A stretch of 64,000 bases of DNA, taken from positions 124,001 to 188,000 of the forward strand of contig JANCIK010000009.1 of the NCBI GenBank assembly GCA_028532985.1, given 5' to 3'. The position numbers and the translations under genes are program-made. Within the stretch, counting starts at the first letter, position 1; each line of letters begins with the position of its first letter. This document shows positions 35,033 through 46,023 of the stretch, piece by piece. Source of the stretch: Stropharia rugosoannulata (Eukaryota; Basidiomycota; Agaricomycetes; Agaricales; Strophariaceae). The notes under the pieces are model-generated. The model did not search any database. It worked only from the letters and a program-made list of their open reading frames with translations, and was not told the DNA's origin.

Positions 35033-35239
35033 GGGAAGCGTGTACGCAAGGCTGTTGCACCTGGACCGGTGACATTGATCGATCCTAGTGATCCCCCGCC
35101 AAAAAGGGTTAAGTGCGTAATTTTCAGCTACTATGCTATGCTCGTCTGACCAGGTTATAGGCCTTCATGGGAATATGTACCTGTAGTAGAAAGTAATTGT
35201 CTTCCTTAGTACTATTGTTGATTACTTATTCACTGTTTA

Positions 35240-35613
35240 ATCTGTTGTTTAATCAATTGTTAACTTATTTAACCAAGTATTCAACGAAGGGTCTACTGTT
35301 TAAGGATGATAAACACACTGTATACTGTTTAAACAATTATAGAACTGTTTAGTTAACCATTAAACGGACTAACTTTAAACATCAAACGGTGGTTTAACAG
35401 TTCATTAAACATGGTGTATATTGCTTAAACAATCATTAAACCGTTTATATTTCTATTAAACAGACTAAACAATCATTGAACAGTTTATTATTCCATTAAA
35501 CAGACTAAATAATGTTTAAACAGTGAACTGGGTGTTTAAACGCAACCTGTGTGTGCGCTTAAACACAATAAACAGGTTTAAACCAAATCAGTCAGGCTGA
35601 CGATTGTTTAAAC
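35240..35613. repeat. right inverted/subterminal repeat array (TTTAAAC motifs)
   Basis: More than a dozen GTTTAA/TTAAAC motifs are packed in this stretch, including several perfect GTTTAAAC. The last ~60 bases are an inverted match of 25244-25300. Confidence 0.7.
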
Positions 35614-35692
35614 GAAATCTACCTGGTTACGGGGTTAATGATACAATAAGGAACAGAAAATGTGAAGCTGTAATGTTATGCGGATCAGCATA

Positions 35693-37050
35693 TTATGAAT
35701 GACGTGTTTTCTTTCTTGGAGAAGCCACAGCTGATTGGTCTTCGCTTTCTTCTGGAACAGTAGATTTGTCTATGGCATTCGAAGAGTTTTCAGCTTCGAT
35801 GTCAGTCGAGTTTGACTGTTCCCCATTGCGGATATGAGCGTCTTGGAGATCTTGATGTCCAGTCATTGCACTTTCACCGCAATCTGCTGTGCGCGAATCT
35901 TCTTCTGTGTTTAAATTTTTATTCCGCCCGTCTTGGTTTGAATCGACCGCAGGAGATGCTTTAGCATTCTGTGTAATAGCGGCGTTCAACCGACGAGGCC
36001 CAAAATGAACAACCGCCTGCTGCTGTTCCTCGTTAATCTGCTTTTGCTTCGTAGGAGTCGATTGATTTAACCTAACCGGCCCTCGACGTTTCGCAAATGG
36101 ACTTTCAACATCAGGAGGACGAAGTTGTAAAATGGTGACTTGTTGAAGGATTCCACTATATGTATTCGACCCCTGTTTCTTGTTTTCGTCTTGCTTGCGT
36201 GCGTAGTAGTGCCTAAGGTTAAAGACCACTTCTACCAAGGCCCCAGGTAAATGCTGACTAAATTTCTTTAATGGAACTTGTTCGTTATTCCACCAGACAG
36301 GAAGACTCTCTCGAATCTTATGAGTGCCTTCACGCAAGAAGTTGTCAAAGTATTCTTGATAATTTGGCATAACTTTGTATGACTTGCTTATGGACTTCAT
36401 ACCATCTGTTACATTGTGTTAGAAGCAGTTCGCAAATAAGTAATTCAGATCAGACTTACCTTTCTTCTTTTCGTCCGCCTACACACATATATTATTCAAA
36501 TTGATAAGTGGAATTAACAACAAAATTAAATAATTCAAACACATACCAACATCTCTTCGAAAATTGGCCAGGACAACCGAAGAGCGACTCCTCCTTTGTC
36601 ATCATCCACAATGAAATATTGCTGCTTTTCGTCCCCAATATGTCCTGCCTCCTGAACGTCCAAAAAATTGGTAATGGCTGTGTCGAAATCCTCTGCAAAA
36701 ACGGTATCATCAGGTCGACCGAGTGAAAATTGCAGTTTAGCACTTCCAACACTTGTATCGAAGTTGGAAGAGTAACTTCCATGGGCATGTAAGTTGAGTT
36801 TACTGAATGACACAACACCAACGAGAGTAATATGAACCGGTTCTTCCGTGTCGATTAATGAAAGAATTTTTCCACGTCGAGCTGGCTTCCATTGCCATAA
36901 GTCTGGAAATTCATTGGATGCCGCATAGTTTGCCATTTCAATAAGTTGTGCTCTGTGCCACAATGCGTTGAATCTAAATAATAAGAACATAAATTCATAC
37001 ATATACACCGAAGGGATTTCTTTGACTCACTCTGAACTTTCTTGCGCCAT
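35693..37050 (-). CDS. Helitron-neighbouring accessory protein, possible OB-fold DNA-binding (392 aa)
   Basis: Exons are 37050-37031, 36973-36547, 36478-36460 and 36405-35693; lengths total 393 codons including the stop. The first (20 nt) and third (19 nt) exons are very short but have clean GT-AG borders and keep frame. The first half contains LWQWKPARRGKILSLIDTEE and ITLVGVVSFSKLNL. The second half contains LPGALVEVVFNLRHYYARK followed by SGILQQVTILQLR, which looks like the last strands of an OB fold. The tail is acidic and disordered, ending in PRKKTRHS. The gene is divergent from the Rep/helicase gene 590 bp away. Helitrons often carry single-strand-DNA-binding partners; that role is inferred, not shown. 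Confidence 0.55.
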
Positions 37051-38691
37051 TTCGAATGAAGGTCCTTGATCGATACTGAAAGTAACACATCATGTTCATT
37101 TCGTTTAAATACATTTGCACCCGACTTGCTGATTAATATAAACATTGACCATATTCGTATGTAAGGACACTTCTTGTACTTGTTTCTAAATTACTTGTTT
37201 CCAACTCTATATGAAAAAAATAAAACTGTGCCTGAAATGCAGATTGTTCTTTTTGTTTTATCAATCCAAAGGTCAAGGCCCTACATGTCAACGGAAAATG
37301 GTAATAAACAAAAACCGACTGAAAGGTCAAGATATGCATTGCACATAGTTGTAAATAGCCGAAGTTACCGGTAAAAGAAGCAAGAGACTTACGTAACTAT
37401 CAATTGTATTTGGAACTTAGGCCACAGACCACCTTATCAGTTTTACCGTAGTAACTGATCGGTTTCCATACAAATCGAATAATAAGAGTTAGAGGGAACA
37501 TATTGCTTTCGCGACATATAAAGCCTTCAAATTTTACTCTCTCCGCTCATCCACTTCGCGCATACAAAATCCTTAGGCTACAATACGCTTACCTAAACCC
37601 AAAAAAAAAAAACCTACGGCCAAACAATTTCCAAAAGCAAAATGGCATCTACACTTCTTACGTAAGTTTGATGATCTGAAATTCTAGAATTATTTTAATA
37701 CGTTCACAGATATGACGCTCGACTTCTCAAGAATGGTGTACCTATCTCAACTGAGTTTCGCCATATTAATCTCAGGAAATTAAAACAAATATGCTCACGA
37801 TATACACATTATCCTCTGCGACATTTTCCATCAAGATTGGAAACATATAATAAGATTTTAGAAATGACATACGAAATACAGTCCCAAATAATCAATTGTG
37901 CTCGAAGTCATTTAAACAAACCGGCTATAAACGAACATTCTCCTCAACCAGAAATTGAATTTACGGACACTTCCGTATCACAGCAAACGACCTTTACACA
38001 CCATGTAAAGTGATATGTACATGACACACCTCTTTGTTTTCTGAATGACTTAACAGGATTTCTGCCTACCTGAAGATGTTGATGCCTTGATGAAGTCCGA
38101 TTTCTTGTCGCCACCATCTAAAGAAGAACTGGACCAAATTATATGCAATTTTATAGATAAAACAAGAACTGATAGGATCAAGGTCAATCCTTGCGCAATT
38201 TGTGCATGTGAAACTCAACTTTACGACCTTAAAACGCTTCGATTTGACCAAATCCCAAATACACAATTACTGAAACCATATAAACCACATCCTAAACAGA
38301 CCATTTTCGATGGAATGCTTTTATATGCGCCAGCAATACGAGGAAATACAAATGCAGAAATTTGTAAAGAATGTCTTACCCATTTGAAAAAAGGACTTCT
38401 CCCAAAATTTGCCTTGGCCAATAACATGTGGATAGGAGAAATTCCAAAAGAGCTCTCAATGCTCACCCTCGTTGAGAGACTACTAATTGCGCACTATTTT
38501 CCTGTAGCTTATATATTCAAGTTACACCCCAAGATACGCAATGCCGAACACTGGAACAAAGACCTCCTCTATGACGGCATGAAATGCAATGTGTCTACGT
38601 ATCGTCTGGATCCTGCACAGATAAAAGATATGTTACAAGGCAACAAAATGCCCCGACCCATTGCACTTCTGCCATCAATTATTGGTATCAC

Positions 38692-39154
38692 TGTAAGGGG
38701 ACGCTGTGCGTCACCCTTTATTTTATTTCATTTCGTCTTCCTTCACTTTCTTTTATTTTATTTTATTTTTATTTCTTACGCCGCACGCAGCCCGTGCAGT
38801 GTACACTATGCTCTGCAGTGTGTACTGTGCACAGGCGCGCGCGGTTTACATCAGGTGACGTACTGATGGGACACGTCCATCATGTGTTGTGCATATGATG
38901 TATGATGCACATCACATGAGGACGTGATGTGGTGGCTTCTTGTGGCGGATCAACTGTATAGTTTATTCTCACGCATCAATCAACGCTTCTATTATGTACT
39001 GTGGCGCCCAGCAGCGGGTTTCCTTAGGCTTTTGTCTTCGGAATCCCTCTGCTAGGTGCGCTTCTATTGTATTTATAGTTTACAGCTTAATAAACTTCGG
39101 AATCCCTCTGCTAGGTCTCGTGCGAGCTCGACACTGCGCAGAGTCGCCCTTACA
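38692..39154 (+). repeat. 5' LTR of the chromodomain gypsy element (463 bp)
   Basis: It is identical by eye to 47324-47786. It contains a 22-bp direct repeat CTTCGGAATCCCTC... at 39036 and 39095, an AATAAA at 39089-39094, and a near-palindrome around 38883-38920 (CATGTGTTGTGCAT...ATGCACATCACATG). Confidence 0.94.
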
Positions 39155-39156
39155 GT

Positions 39157-39166
39157 ACAAAAGCCT
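39157..39166 (+). other. predicted self-priming primer-binding site
   Basis: ACAAAAGCCT lies two bases after the LTR. It is the exact reverse complement of AGGCTTTTGT at 39026-39035 within the LTR, and no TGG-type tRNA site is seen. In Tf1/sushi-type chromodomain elements the 5' end of the RNA folds back to prime reverse transcription. The match fits that mechanism if transcription starts near 39026. Confidence 0.5.
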
Positions 39167-39239
39167 CTGCCTGGGACCAGTTTTGGACGCCTACTGCCTT
39201 CGGAAACGGCCTAGGACTCCAACACCCCTCCCTGCTTCG

Positions 39240-40454
39240 ATGTCGATGGATACAGACGCCTCTGCGAGCCCTGAGGCGGGAAATACCTTGTCCAGACCCG
39301 CCCTCACCCTCACGTCGCTTCTGGAGTACGTCGACCACAATAACGCGATTTTTCGGAAGGAATTGGCCGACGTTTCGAGCTCCCTTCACACTATCCGCAC
39401 CCTCCTCGAGACTACACTTGCCAGCTCGCATTCTGCACCTGCACCCGCCCCTCCTGCGCCTCGTGATCCCCCTCCTCATCTCGACGCCCACACGGCTCCT
39501 GCAGCTGCAGTTCCCACTGTCTCTCGCCTCAAACCCGCGTCTCCCAAACCATTTGATGGTTCACGCGAAAAAGGGCGCTCTTTTCTTAATTCTTGCACCA
39601 TTTATTTCGCCCTGGCTGGCTCGCAGTTTCCTGACGAATTCTCTCGAGTTCTTTGGGCCCTTTCTTTCATGAACGAGGGCCGCGCCGCCCAGTTCTCGAA
39701 ACGCGCCATGATGTCTGGATTTTCCGACTTCAATCTGCGTAGCTGGGACGCCTTTGAAGCCGTGTTCATTCGCGATTTTTGCGAGCAGCACGAGGCCGAG
39801 CACGCTCAGCTCGCCCTCGAGAGCACCTCATACCATCAAGGCTGCCGCTCTGCTGAAGAATACGTCGACGCCTTCAAGGACCTTGTCCTCAAGTCTGGGT
39901 ACATTGACGAGAAGGCGTTGATTATGAAGTTCCGTCGTGGTCTATCCCCTTCGCTGGACAGTCAAGTCGCCAACCTGCCCTCGGAGAGTCGACCCGCCTC
40001 GCTTCAGGGATGGTATGAACGCGCCGTGGAGGTTGCTCGCAACCGCGAGACCAACCAGCTCTTCCGTGCGGCACACCCTACGCCTTCTGGTCCCCCCGCG
40101 GCTTCGCGTTCATCCGCCTCCCCTGCGACCGTTCCACGTGCTTCTCTGCCCATTATTCCTGCCCCTCGCGCGCCCGCTGCCCCTGCTCTTCCTCTGGGCG
40201 CTCCCATGGACATTGATCGTGCTCGTAGTGCTGGGAAGACACCCCCTACCTGCTATCGCTGTGGTAAACCTGGTCACATCTCTCGAGATTGTCCCCGGGC
40301 TTTCGACATTCGCCACATGACTCTCACGGAGCTTCAGGAGCAACTCGAGCACATGCGCGCTGCGGAGGGCCAGGAGGATGCTATTCCGTCGGTGGATGAA
40401 AGGAAGGAGGATGATGTCCAGGAGGAGGAGGATTTTGTGCATCGCGACGAGTGA
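39240..40454 (+). CDS. Gag of the chromodomain gypsy element (404 aa)
   Basis: It starts at ATG 39240 (MSMDTDASASPEAG). An N-terminal proline/alanine-rich segment precedes the capsid-like core (PKPFDGSREKGRSFLNSC, FALSFMNEG-type region, WDAFEAVFIRDFCE). A CCHC zinc knuckle CYRCGKPGHISRDC follows, then an acidic tail. It ends at TGA 40452-40454, overlapping the pol frame. A heptamer GGATTTT (40430-40436) in frame G GAT TTT is a possible -1 slip site. Gag forms the particle and packages RNA. No internal break was seen. Confidence 0.9.
   Translation: MSMDTDASASPEAGNTLSRPALTLTSLLEYVDHNNAIFRKELADVSSSLHTIRTLLETTLASSHSAPAPAPPAPRDPPPHLDAHTAPAAAVPTVSRLKPASPKPFDGSREKGRSFLNSCTIYFALAGSQFPDEFSRVLWALSFMNEGRAAQFSKRAMMSGFSDFNLRSWDAFEAVFIRDFCEQHEAEHAQLALESTSYHQGCRSAEEYVDAFKDLVLKSGYIDEKALIMKFRRGLSPSLDSQVANLPSESRPASLQGWYERAVEVARNRETNQLFRAAHPTPSGPPAASRSSASPATVPRASLPIIPAPRAPAAPALPLGAPMDIDRARSAGKTPPTCYRCGKPGHISRDCPRAFDIRHMTLTELQEQLEHMRAAEGQEDAIPSVDERKEDDVQEEEDFVHRDE
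40430..40436 (+). other. candidate -1 frameshift site (gag/pol), GGATTTT
   Basis: In the gag frame the sequence is GAG GAT TTT GTG. A -1 slip enters the pol frame, which is open from about 40415 (after a TGA) onward. The site lies 15 bases upstream of the gag stop. GGATTT-type heptamers are used by some retroviruses for -1 shifts. Confidence 0.45.
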
Positions 40455-43146
40455 GCGGCGTGCCCTCGTTTGCGCGTGGCAGTCGTTATAGTGTACTGTC
40501 GGTAGAGCCCTGCGAATCTATTTCTGTTCCAGACCTACCTTCACGACTGCCTGACACGCCTAAATCCCCTGCTCCCAAGTCTCTCTCCATTGCTGCGTTA
40601 CGCATCCAGGCCCGTGCTCGCTGCTGGGAGCGCGCACTTCCCTCTCATTACACCATTGTCGCTACTCCGAGTCCCAACTCCCTTCACCTTCCAGTGGAGA
40701 TCGAGACCACGGACACGGGCCAGCGTTTTTGCCTCAGGCCCCTGGTTGACTGCGGCGCTGACCAGTGCTTCATCAGTCGCAAGTACGTCCAGCAGCACAA
40801 GCTGACGGAACGCCCTCTCTTGGTCCCCATTCCAGTCCACAACGTTGACGGTTCACTCAATGAAGACGGCTCTATCACGTCCATTGTGGAGCTCATCCTT
40901 CGCTACAAGGACCACACTGAACGCACCGTCTTCCCCGTCACCAACCTCGGACGTCAGGATATGATTCTGGGCCACACTTGGCTTCGAGAACACAACCCTG
41001 AAGTGGACTGGATCACTGGAGAGGTGAAGATGTCACGGTGCCCACGCCGGTGCTCCACGTGCCGTGATGAGATCCGTGCGGAGAAGTCTAAGCTTCGCGC
41101 AGAGATCAGAGCGGTAGAGACCTGTACCCAGGGCCCTATGCCCCTCCTTATGGAGCTGGAGGACGATGACGACGAAGTCCCCGAGATGGAGTTGGAGGAA
41201 GTTGAACCGCTGCCTGCTCCTAAGGACGCTTGCAGCTTACTAGAGGCCCTCCACTCTGTCTGGGAGGACGACGACAACCGGCTGTTTGCGGCGTCGTTAC
41301 CCCCCGAGTCCCAGTTCATTCAGTCTACCTCCACCGTGTCCCAGCGGCTCGCAGAAGCCTTTGCGTCCAACTCTGGACAGAAGGACTTCCGCGACGACGT
41401 TCCTAACCATTTGCATGACTTCAAGGACGTCTTCTCAAAGGAGTCCTTTGATGTCTTGCCAGAACGTCGACCTTGGGATCACGCCATTGAACTGGAACTT
41501 GGAGCGACACCCAGCAACTGCAAGGTGTATCCTATGACGCTTCCTGAGCAGAAGGAACTAGATGCGTTCTTACAGGAGAACCTCGCCACTGGCCATATTC
41601 GTCCCTCTAAGTCTCCGATGGCGTCTCCTGTCTTCTTTATCAAGAAGAAGGACGGGTCATTGCGCCTCATCCAGGACTACCGTGTGCTGAACGCCATGAC
41701 CATCAAGAACCGCTACCCGCTTCCTCTCGTCTCTGACCTCATCCAACAACTCCGTGGTGCCAGCTACTTCACCAAGCTTGACGTGCAGTGGGGGTACAAC
41801 AATGTGCGCATCAAGGAGGGAGATGAGTGGAAGGCGGCATTCCGAACAAACCGCGGTCTGTTCGAGCCTACGGTTATGTTCTTTGGTCTCACCAACTCGC
41901 CTGCAACGTTCCAGACCATGATGAACGAGATATTCAACGACCTCATTTTCGAGGGCATTGTCTGTGTCTACCTTGACGATATCCTCATCTACACCAAGAC
42001 CCTCGAGGAACATCGTCGGGTGACACGTCTGGTCATGGAGCGTCTGCGACTCCACCGGTTGTATCTCAAGCCGGAGAAGTGCGAGTTTGAGAAGCGTCGC
42101 ATTGAGTATCTGGGGCTCATCATCTCGGAAGGTCAGGTGGAGATGGACCCGGTCAAGATTGCGGGTGTAGCAGAGTGGCCGGTTCCCAAGTCACGCAAGG
42201 AGGTACAGAGCTTCTTGGGCTTCGTCAACTTCTATCGCCGCTTCATCGAGGACTTCTCTCACCATGCCCGTCTGCTTTTTGAGCTGACGCGTAAGGATAC
42301 TCCCTGGTCGTGGTCCTCTGATGCTCAGGCCGCCTTTGACATGTTGCGTACTGCGGTGACTTCGGCTCCCATCCTGGCTTTCCCTCGTGACGACCTGCCC
42401 TACCGCGTTGAGGCAGACTCCTCAGACTTTGCTACTGGTGCTGTGCTCTCTCAGCAGTCGCGTGAAGATGGGAAATGGCACCCTGTCGCCTATTACTCCA
42501 AGAGCCTCAGTCCCGTACAGCGTAACTACGAGATCCATGACAAGGAGATGCTAGCGGTGATTCGAGCCCTGGAGGAGTGGAGACACTTCCTTGAAGGTGC
42601 AGCTCATCCGGTGGAGATCTGGACAGACCACAAGAATCTGGAGTACTTCATGACGGCCAAAAAGCTTAACCGCAGACAGGCCTGCTGGTCCCTCTACCTC
42701 TCCCGCTTCGACTTCACGCTCCGCCACCGCCCTGGCCGTTCCATGGGGAAACCTGATGCCCTCTCGCGACGAGCTGATCATGGAGATGGCGCTGGGGATA
42801 ATGCTGAGATGACACTCCTCAAGCCCGCCTTCTTTGCTATCCGGGCGCTCGAGGCGGTGGAGCTGGTGGGCGAGGAGAAGGACTTGTTGCACGAGATCCG
42901 GAAGGGAAACCGTCAGGGGAAACATGAGGAGATGGTGGCGAAGGCAGCAAAGGGTTTGTTGAGCAGTGGGGCCTGTTCTGTGCGATCCTCGGAGTGGAGG
43001 ATGCAAGATGGTCTCCTCAGCTTCCGGGATAAGATCTATGTCCCCAACGACCCTGATCTCCGTCGCCGTATTGTCTCCTTACACCACGACACCAAGGTGG
43101 CTGGTCATGCTGGACGTTGGAAGACACTGGAGTTAGTATCGCGCAA

Positions 43147-46023
43147 CATCACAAAAAAGACTTTTGATCGGAGGGCACTTTAGGAAAGTGTGATCAGATC
43201 ATCAGTTGATGGGGCCTTTAACTACTTTAGGATGTCATGAGATGCCTTGGCATGTCCTGGCATGCCCTGGCATGCTTTGAATTTCCATGCAACGTGGGGA
43301 AATAAAGCCAGCTTGAACGACTTTTCCCACCTTCATTGTTGATTTTCAAACATTAAAATTATACACATTATGTAGGTGACATGCCCATTCAAGTACTTCA
43401 AATAGTGCGATAATTTGATTATGTAAGCCTATCCAATATTGCTCTAAGTCGACTAAGTCCTCTAAGTTCACTTGCACTTCACTCTCATGTTCCCCACTCC
43501 CCTTCCTCAACTTTTCTTGTATGCTTAGGCTCTACTCAGGCAGTCCTTGGTGACTGATACCTTGTTAGATCTGGTATAGAGCTTGGACTTATGTCAGGAG
43601 GGCAAATGTGGATGGAATAGGCCCATCCCTATAGAGATTGCTTTATATCGTCGGAACGATGAACCGCATTATCAAACGGTTTTTTGGTACGTCTTTAGCT
43701 CATTTATACGTTTCTAACGCACCCAAGAACACTCCAAACGAACCAGTATTCGACGCGAAAACTGGTGATCATTTTGGGACCCCTATTGGAACATATCACC
43801 ATTTTCTTTCTTTTCTGTTTCTTCCGAGCCCTCGGTCACCCCAGCTTCATAATGTGGGCAATTATGCGATTCTAACGAGCCCAAGACCGAAGATTTTGGA
43901 TGTCTGGAAGGCCAGAACCAGCTATGTCTCTCTCCTTCCCCTGTTTTCCGATGTTTTATCGGTTTTAAAGGTATGTGTTGGGTTTATTGCATCGTTCTTT
44001 TCACATATGAGCTCCTGAGAATTAGGGGATTCTATCGAGTACTTGAACGTTCGATTCTGACGCCTGGAAGCCGTCCAACTGTGATGTGCTCCTCCTGCCC
44101 CTAGACTGCCTCTGCTTGAAAGTGCCATAACTCCGGATCCTGTCTACCTTCACTCCTAATTCCTTTTGCACCTTCAAGACCATGTTATTCCTCTGCCAAC
44201 CGTCTCCAAGATCATGCCAATTCATCCTTTACTTGCCGAGTATCATCTTATAGGTGTCAAGTCCCCTTTCACCACTTTCTATCTTGTCCGTTTCTTCCGA
44301 GCCCTCGGTCACCGCATATTCATATTGTGGGCAATTATGCGATTCTAACGAGCTCAAGACCGATGGATTTGGTTGCCTGGAAGGCGAGAACCAGCTATGT
44401 CTCTCTCCTTCCCCTATTTTCCGATGTTTTATCGATTTTAAAGGTATGTATCCGCTATATTGTGTTGTTCTTTTCATATATGAGCTCCTGGGAATTAGGG
44501 GATTCTATTGAGTCTATGAACGTTCAATTCCGACGCCAGGAAGCCATACAACTGTGATGTGCTCCTCCTGCCCCTAGATTGCCTCTGCTTGAAAGTGCCA
44601 TAACTCCAGATCCTGTCCACCCTTGCTCTCAATTCTTTTTGTACCTTCAAGACCATCTTAGTCCTCTGCAAACCGTCCCCAAGATCATGCCAATCCATCC
44701 TGTACTTGCCAAGTACCATCTTATAGGTGTCAAGTCCCCCTAGGACGCATTTTCCCTCATATATCTGTCAATACCCGGCCAAACAGTATGATCTTTGCAT
44801 TTACTGGTTCGTCTCATTAATACCTATCGAACAGTACCATTAAATTTGCGATTTGACAAGCTTGAGGGCGATCTCACTCTGTGTGTCCTCCTTCCCCTAG
44901 GTGGGACAAATTAATTCATAGGTGCGCTTCTAGATATCCTGAGTGTCTCAAACTTTGGGAAAGCTTACTCAACTACATAAGGTACCTGCTCCTGCAACGG
45001 CTTAATTTTTGGGGCAACCAAGCGTCCTTCATCTCAAGTTGCTAGTCAACTTCGGATTTTTGAGGTATTTCTTTGATTCTGACATAGGTTCGTCTCCAAT
45101 CTCCTTAATTCTTTCTATGATGAACTCACCTTGATTGTAGCTTTCTAACAAGCCCTCAAACGCTATATATCGTCGCTTGGAATCCAAAAATCCGCCATGT
45201 GCTCCTCCTCCCCCTCCCTCCTCCAGGTAAAGTACTTCATATCTTGGGTTCCTGTTCGTATTTTTGGCTAATTCTTTTTGGAGTCTTTTACTATAGATAT
45301 GTATCGACTAATCGACCAGTTTATGGCGTCCGATACGCCCTCAATATCCGATGTCCCTGATGACCATATGACTACTATTGCAGACTTAAATATCATCTCC
45401 CTCCTTCAATTTTCAACAAAGGCTTTCGCAACTTGGCATGTTTATTCACCATTTGTGTGGGGTTTGAACGCGTTCCTTACACAAATTTTGAGACTCCTGG
45501 ATGCCTGTGAGTAGCCATGTCCTCCTCCATCTCCCTGTCTTGGACTAATTTTGCTCTAAGTCAGGAACAACTTCTTCAATCGCCTCGCGGTTTTTTGGAG
45601 CTTCTTCGCATTAATTCAGGCTTTCTAACGAGCCCCTGAACGCGTTATTCTGCGCAGAATTACCATCTTCATAAGCGCCCTATCACTGTGTTGTATTATA
45701 TGTATCTACATGAATACTGTATTATCTAGTCTAGTTAGAGTCAATATATAACTTGTTTTGTATAAGAAGTTTGAATAGTACTTGTTAAATGGCATTATAT
45801 ATAAACATCTTTGAATGATACAAGGCACATCTGGTGGATCCTAGGATGCCTTGAGCTGCCCTGGATTGCCTTGGGAAAGTTGTACCTGGTTGTTTGCAGA
45901 GGGACCTTGCCCTGAGTGCACCTAAGGGCCCTGGCTGCTTTGCATGCCCTGGCTGCCTTAGGATCTCTAAGGCAGTGCCAGGGAGATACAAAGCCCCTGG
46001 GGACAAAAGTCATTTTCCTGATG
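43147..46023. mobile_element. unclassified TIR element inserted in the gypsy integrase (2.88 kb)
   Basis: The ends are imperfect inverted repeats: CATCACAAAAAAGACTTTTG on the left and CATCAGGAAAATGACTTTTG on the right when reverse-complemented. Removing it with one AA copy (43145-43146, 46024-46025) restores the integrase frame exactly. Just inside both ends are repeats of TGCC(C/T)TGG (43235-43275 and 45848-45990). No transposase frame is visible, so it is non-autonomous. The 2-bp AA duplication and the CATCA ends do not fit a superfamily I can name confidently. Confidence 0.8.
43798..44745. repeat. tandem repeat inside the TIR element, period about 473 bp
   Basis: CTTCCGAGCCCTCGGTCACC occurs at 43821 and 44294. 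The following ~450 bases match through GTCAAGTCCCC near 44258 and 44731. Shorter relics (TTTCTAAC-AGCCC; TCCTCCT-CCCC) recur at 43708, 45147, 45194 and 45620, suggesting that more diverged copies fill the rest of the element. Confidence 0.8.

Larger units (their letters stand above)
25244..35613. mobile_element. KDZ-class DNA transposon with cargo genes (~10.4 kb)
   Basis: Both ends carry dense clusters of GTTTAAAC/TTTAAC motifs (25244-25450 and 35240-35613). The outermost sequences are inverted copies: on the left GTTTAAACATTGGCCAACCT then CACTGATTTTGTTTAAAC; on the right, reverse-complemented, GTTTAAACAATCGTCAGCCT then GACTGATTTGGTTTAAAC. Between them lie a transposase with a CxC2 cysteine cluster, a host gene fragment and two other genes. 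No clear target duplication was found, so the outer boundaries are uncertain by tens of bases. Confidence 0.75.

Noticed and set aside
38940..39239. Open frame beginning in the LTR and running into gag (also at 47572-47883).
   Set aside because: The same frame appears in both LTR copies because the LTRs are identical. The real gag ATG is at 39240.
43147..46023. Tc1/mariner insertion because of the 2-bp duplication.
   Set aside because: The duplicated bases are AA, not TA, and no mariner-type end or transposase is visible.
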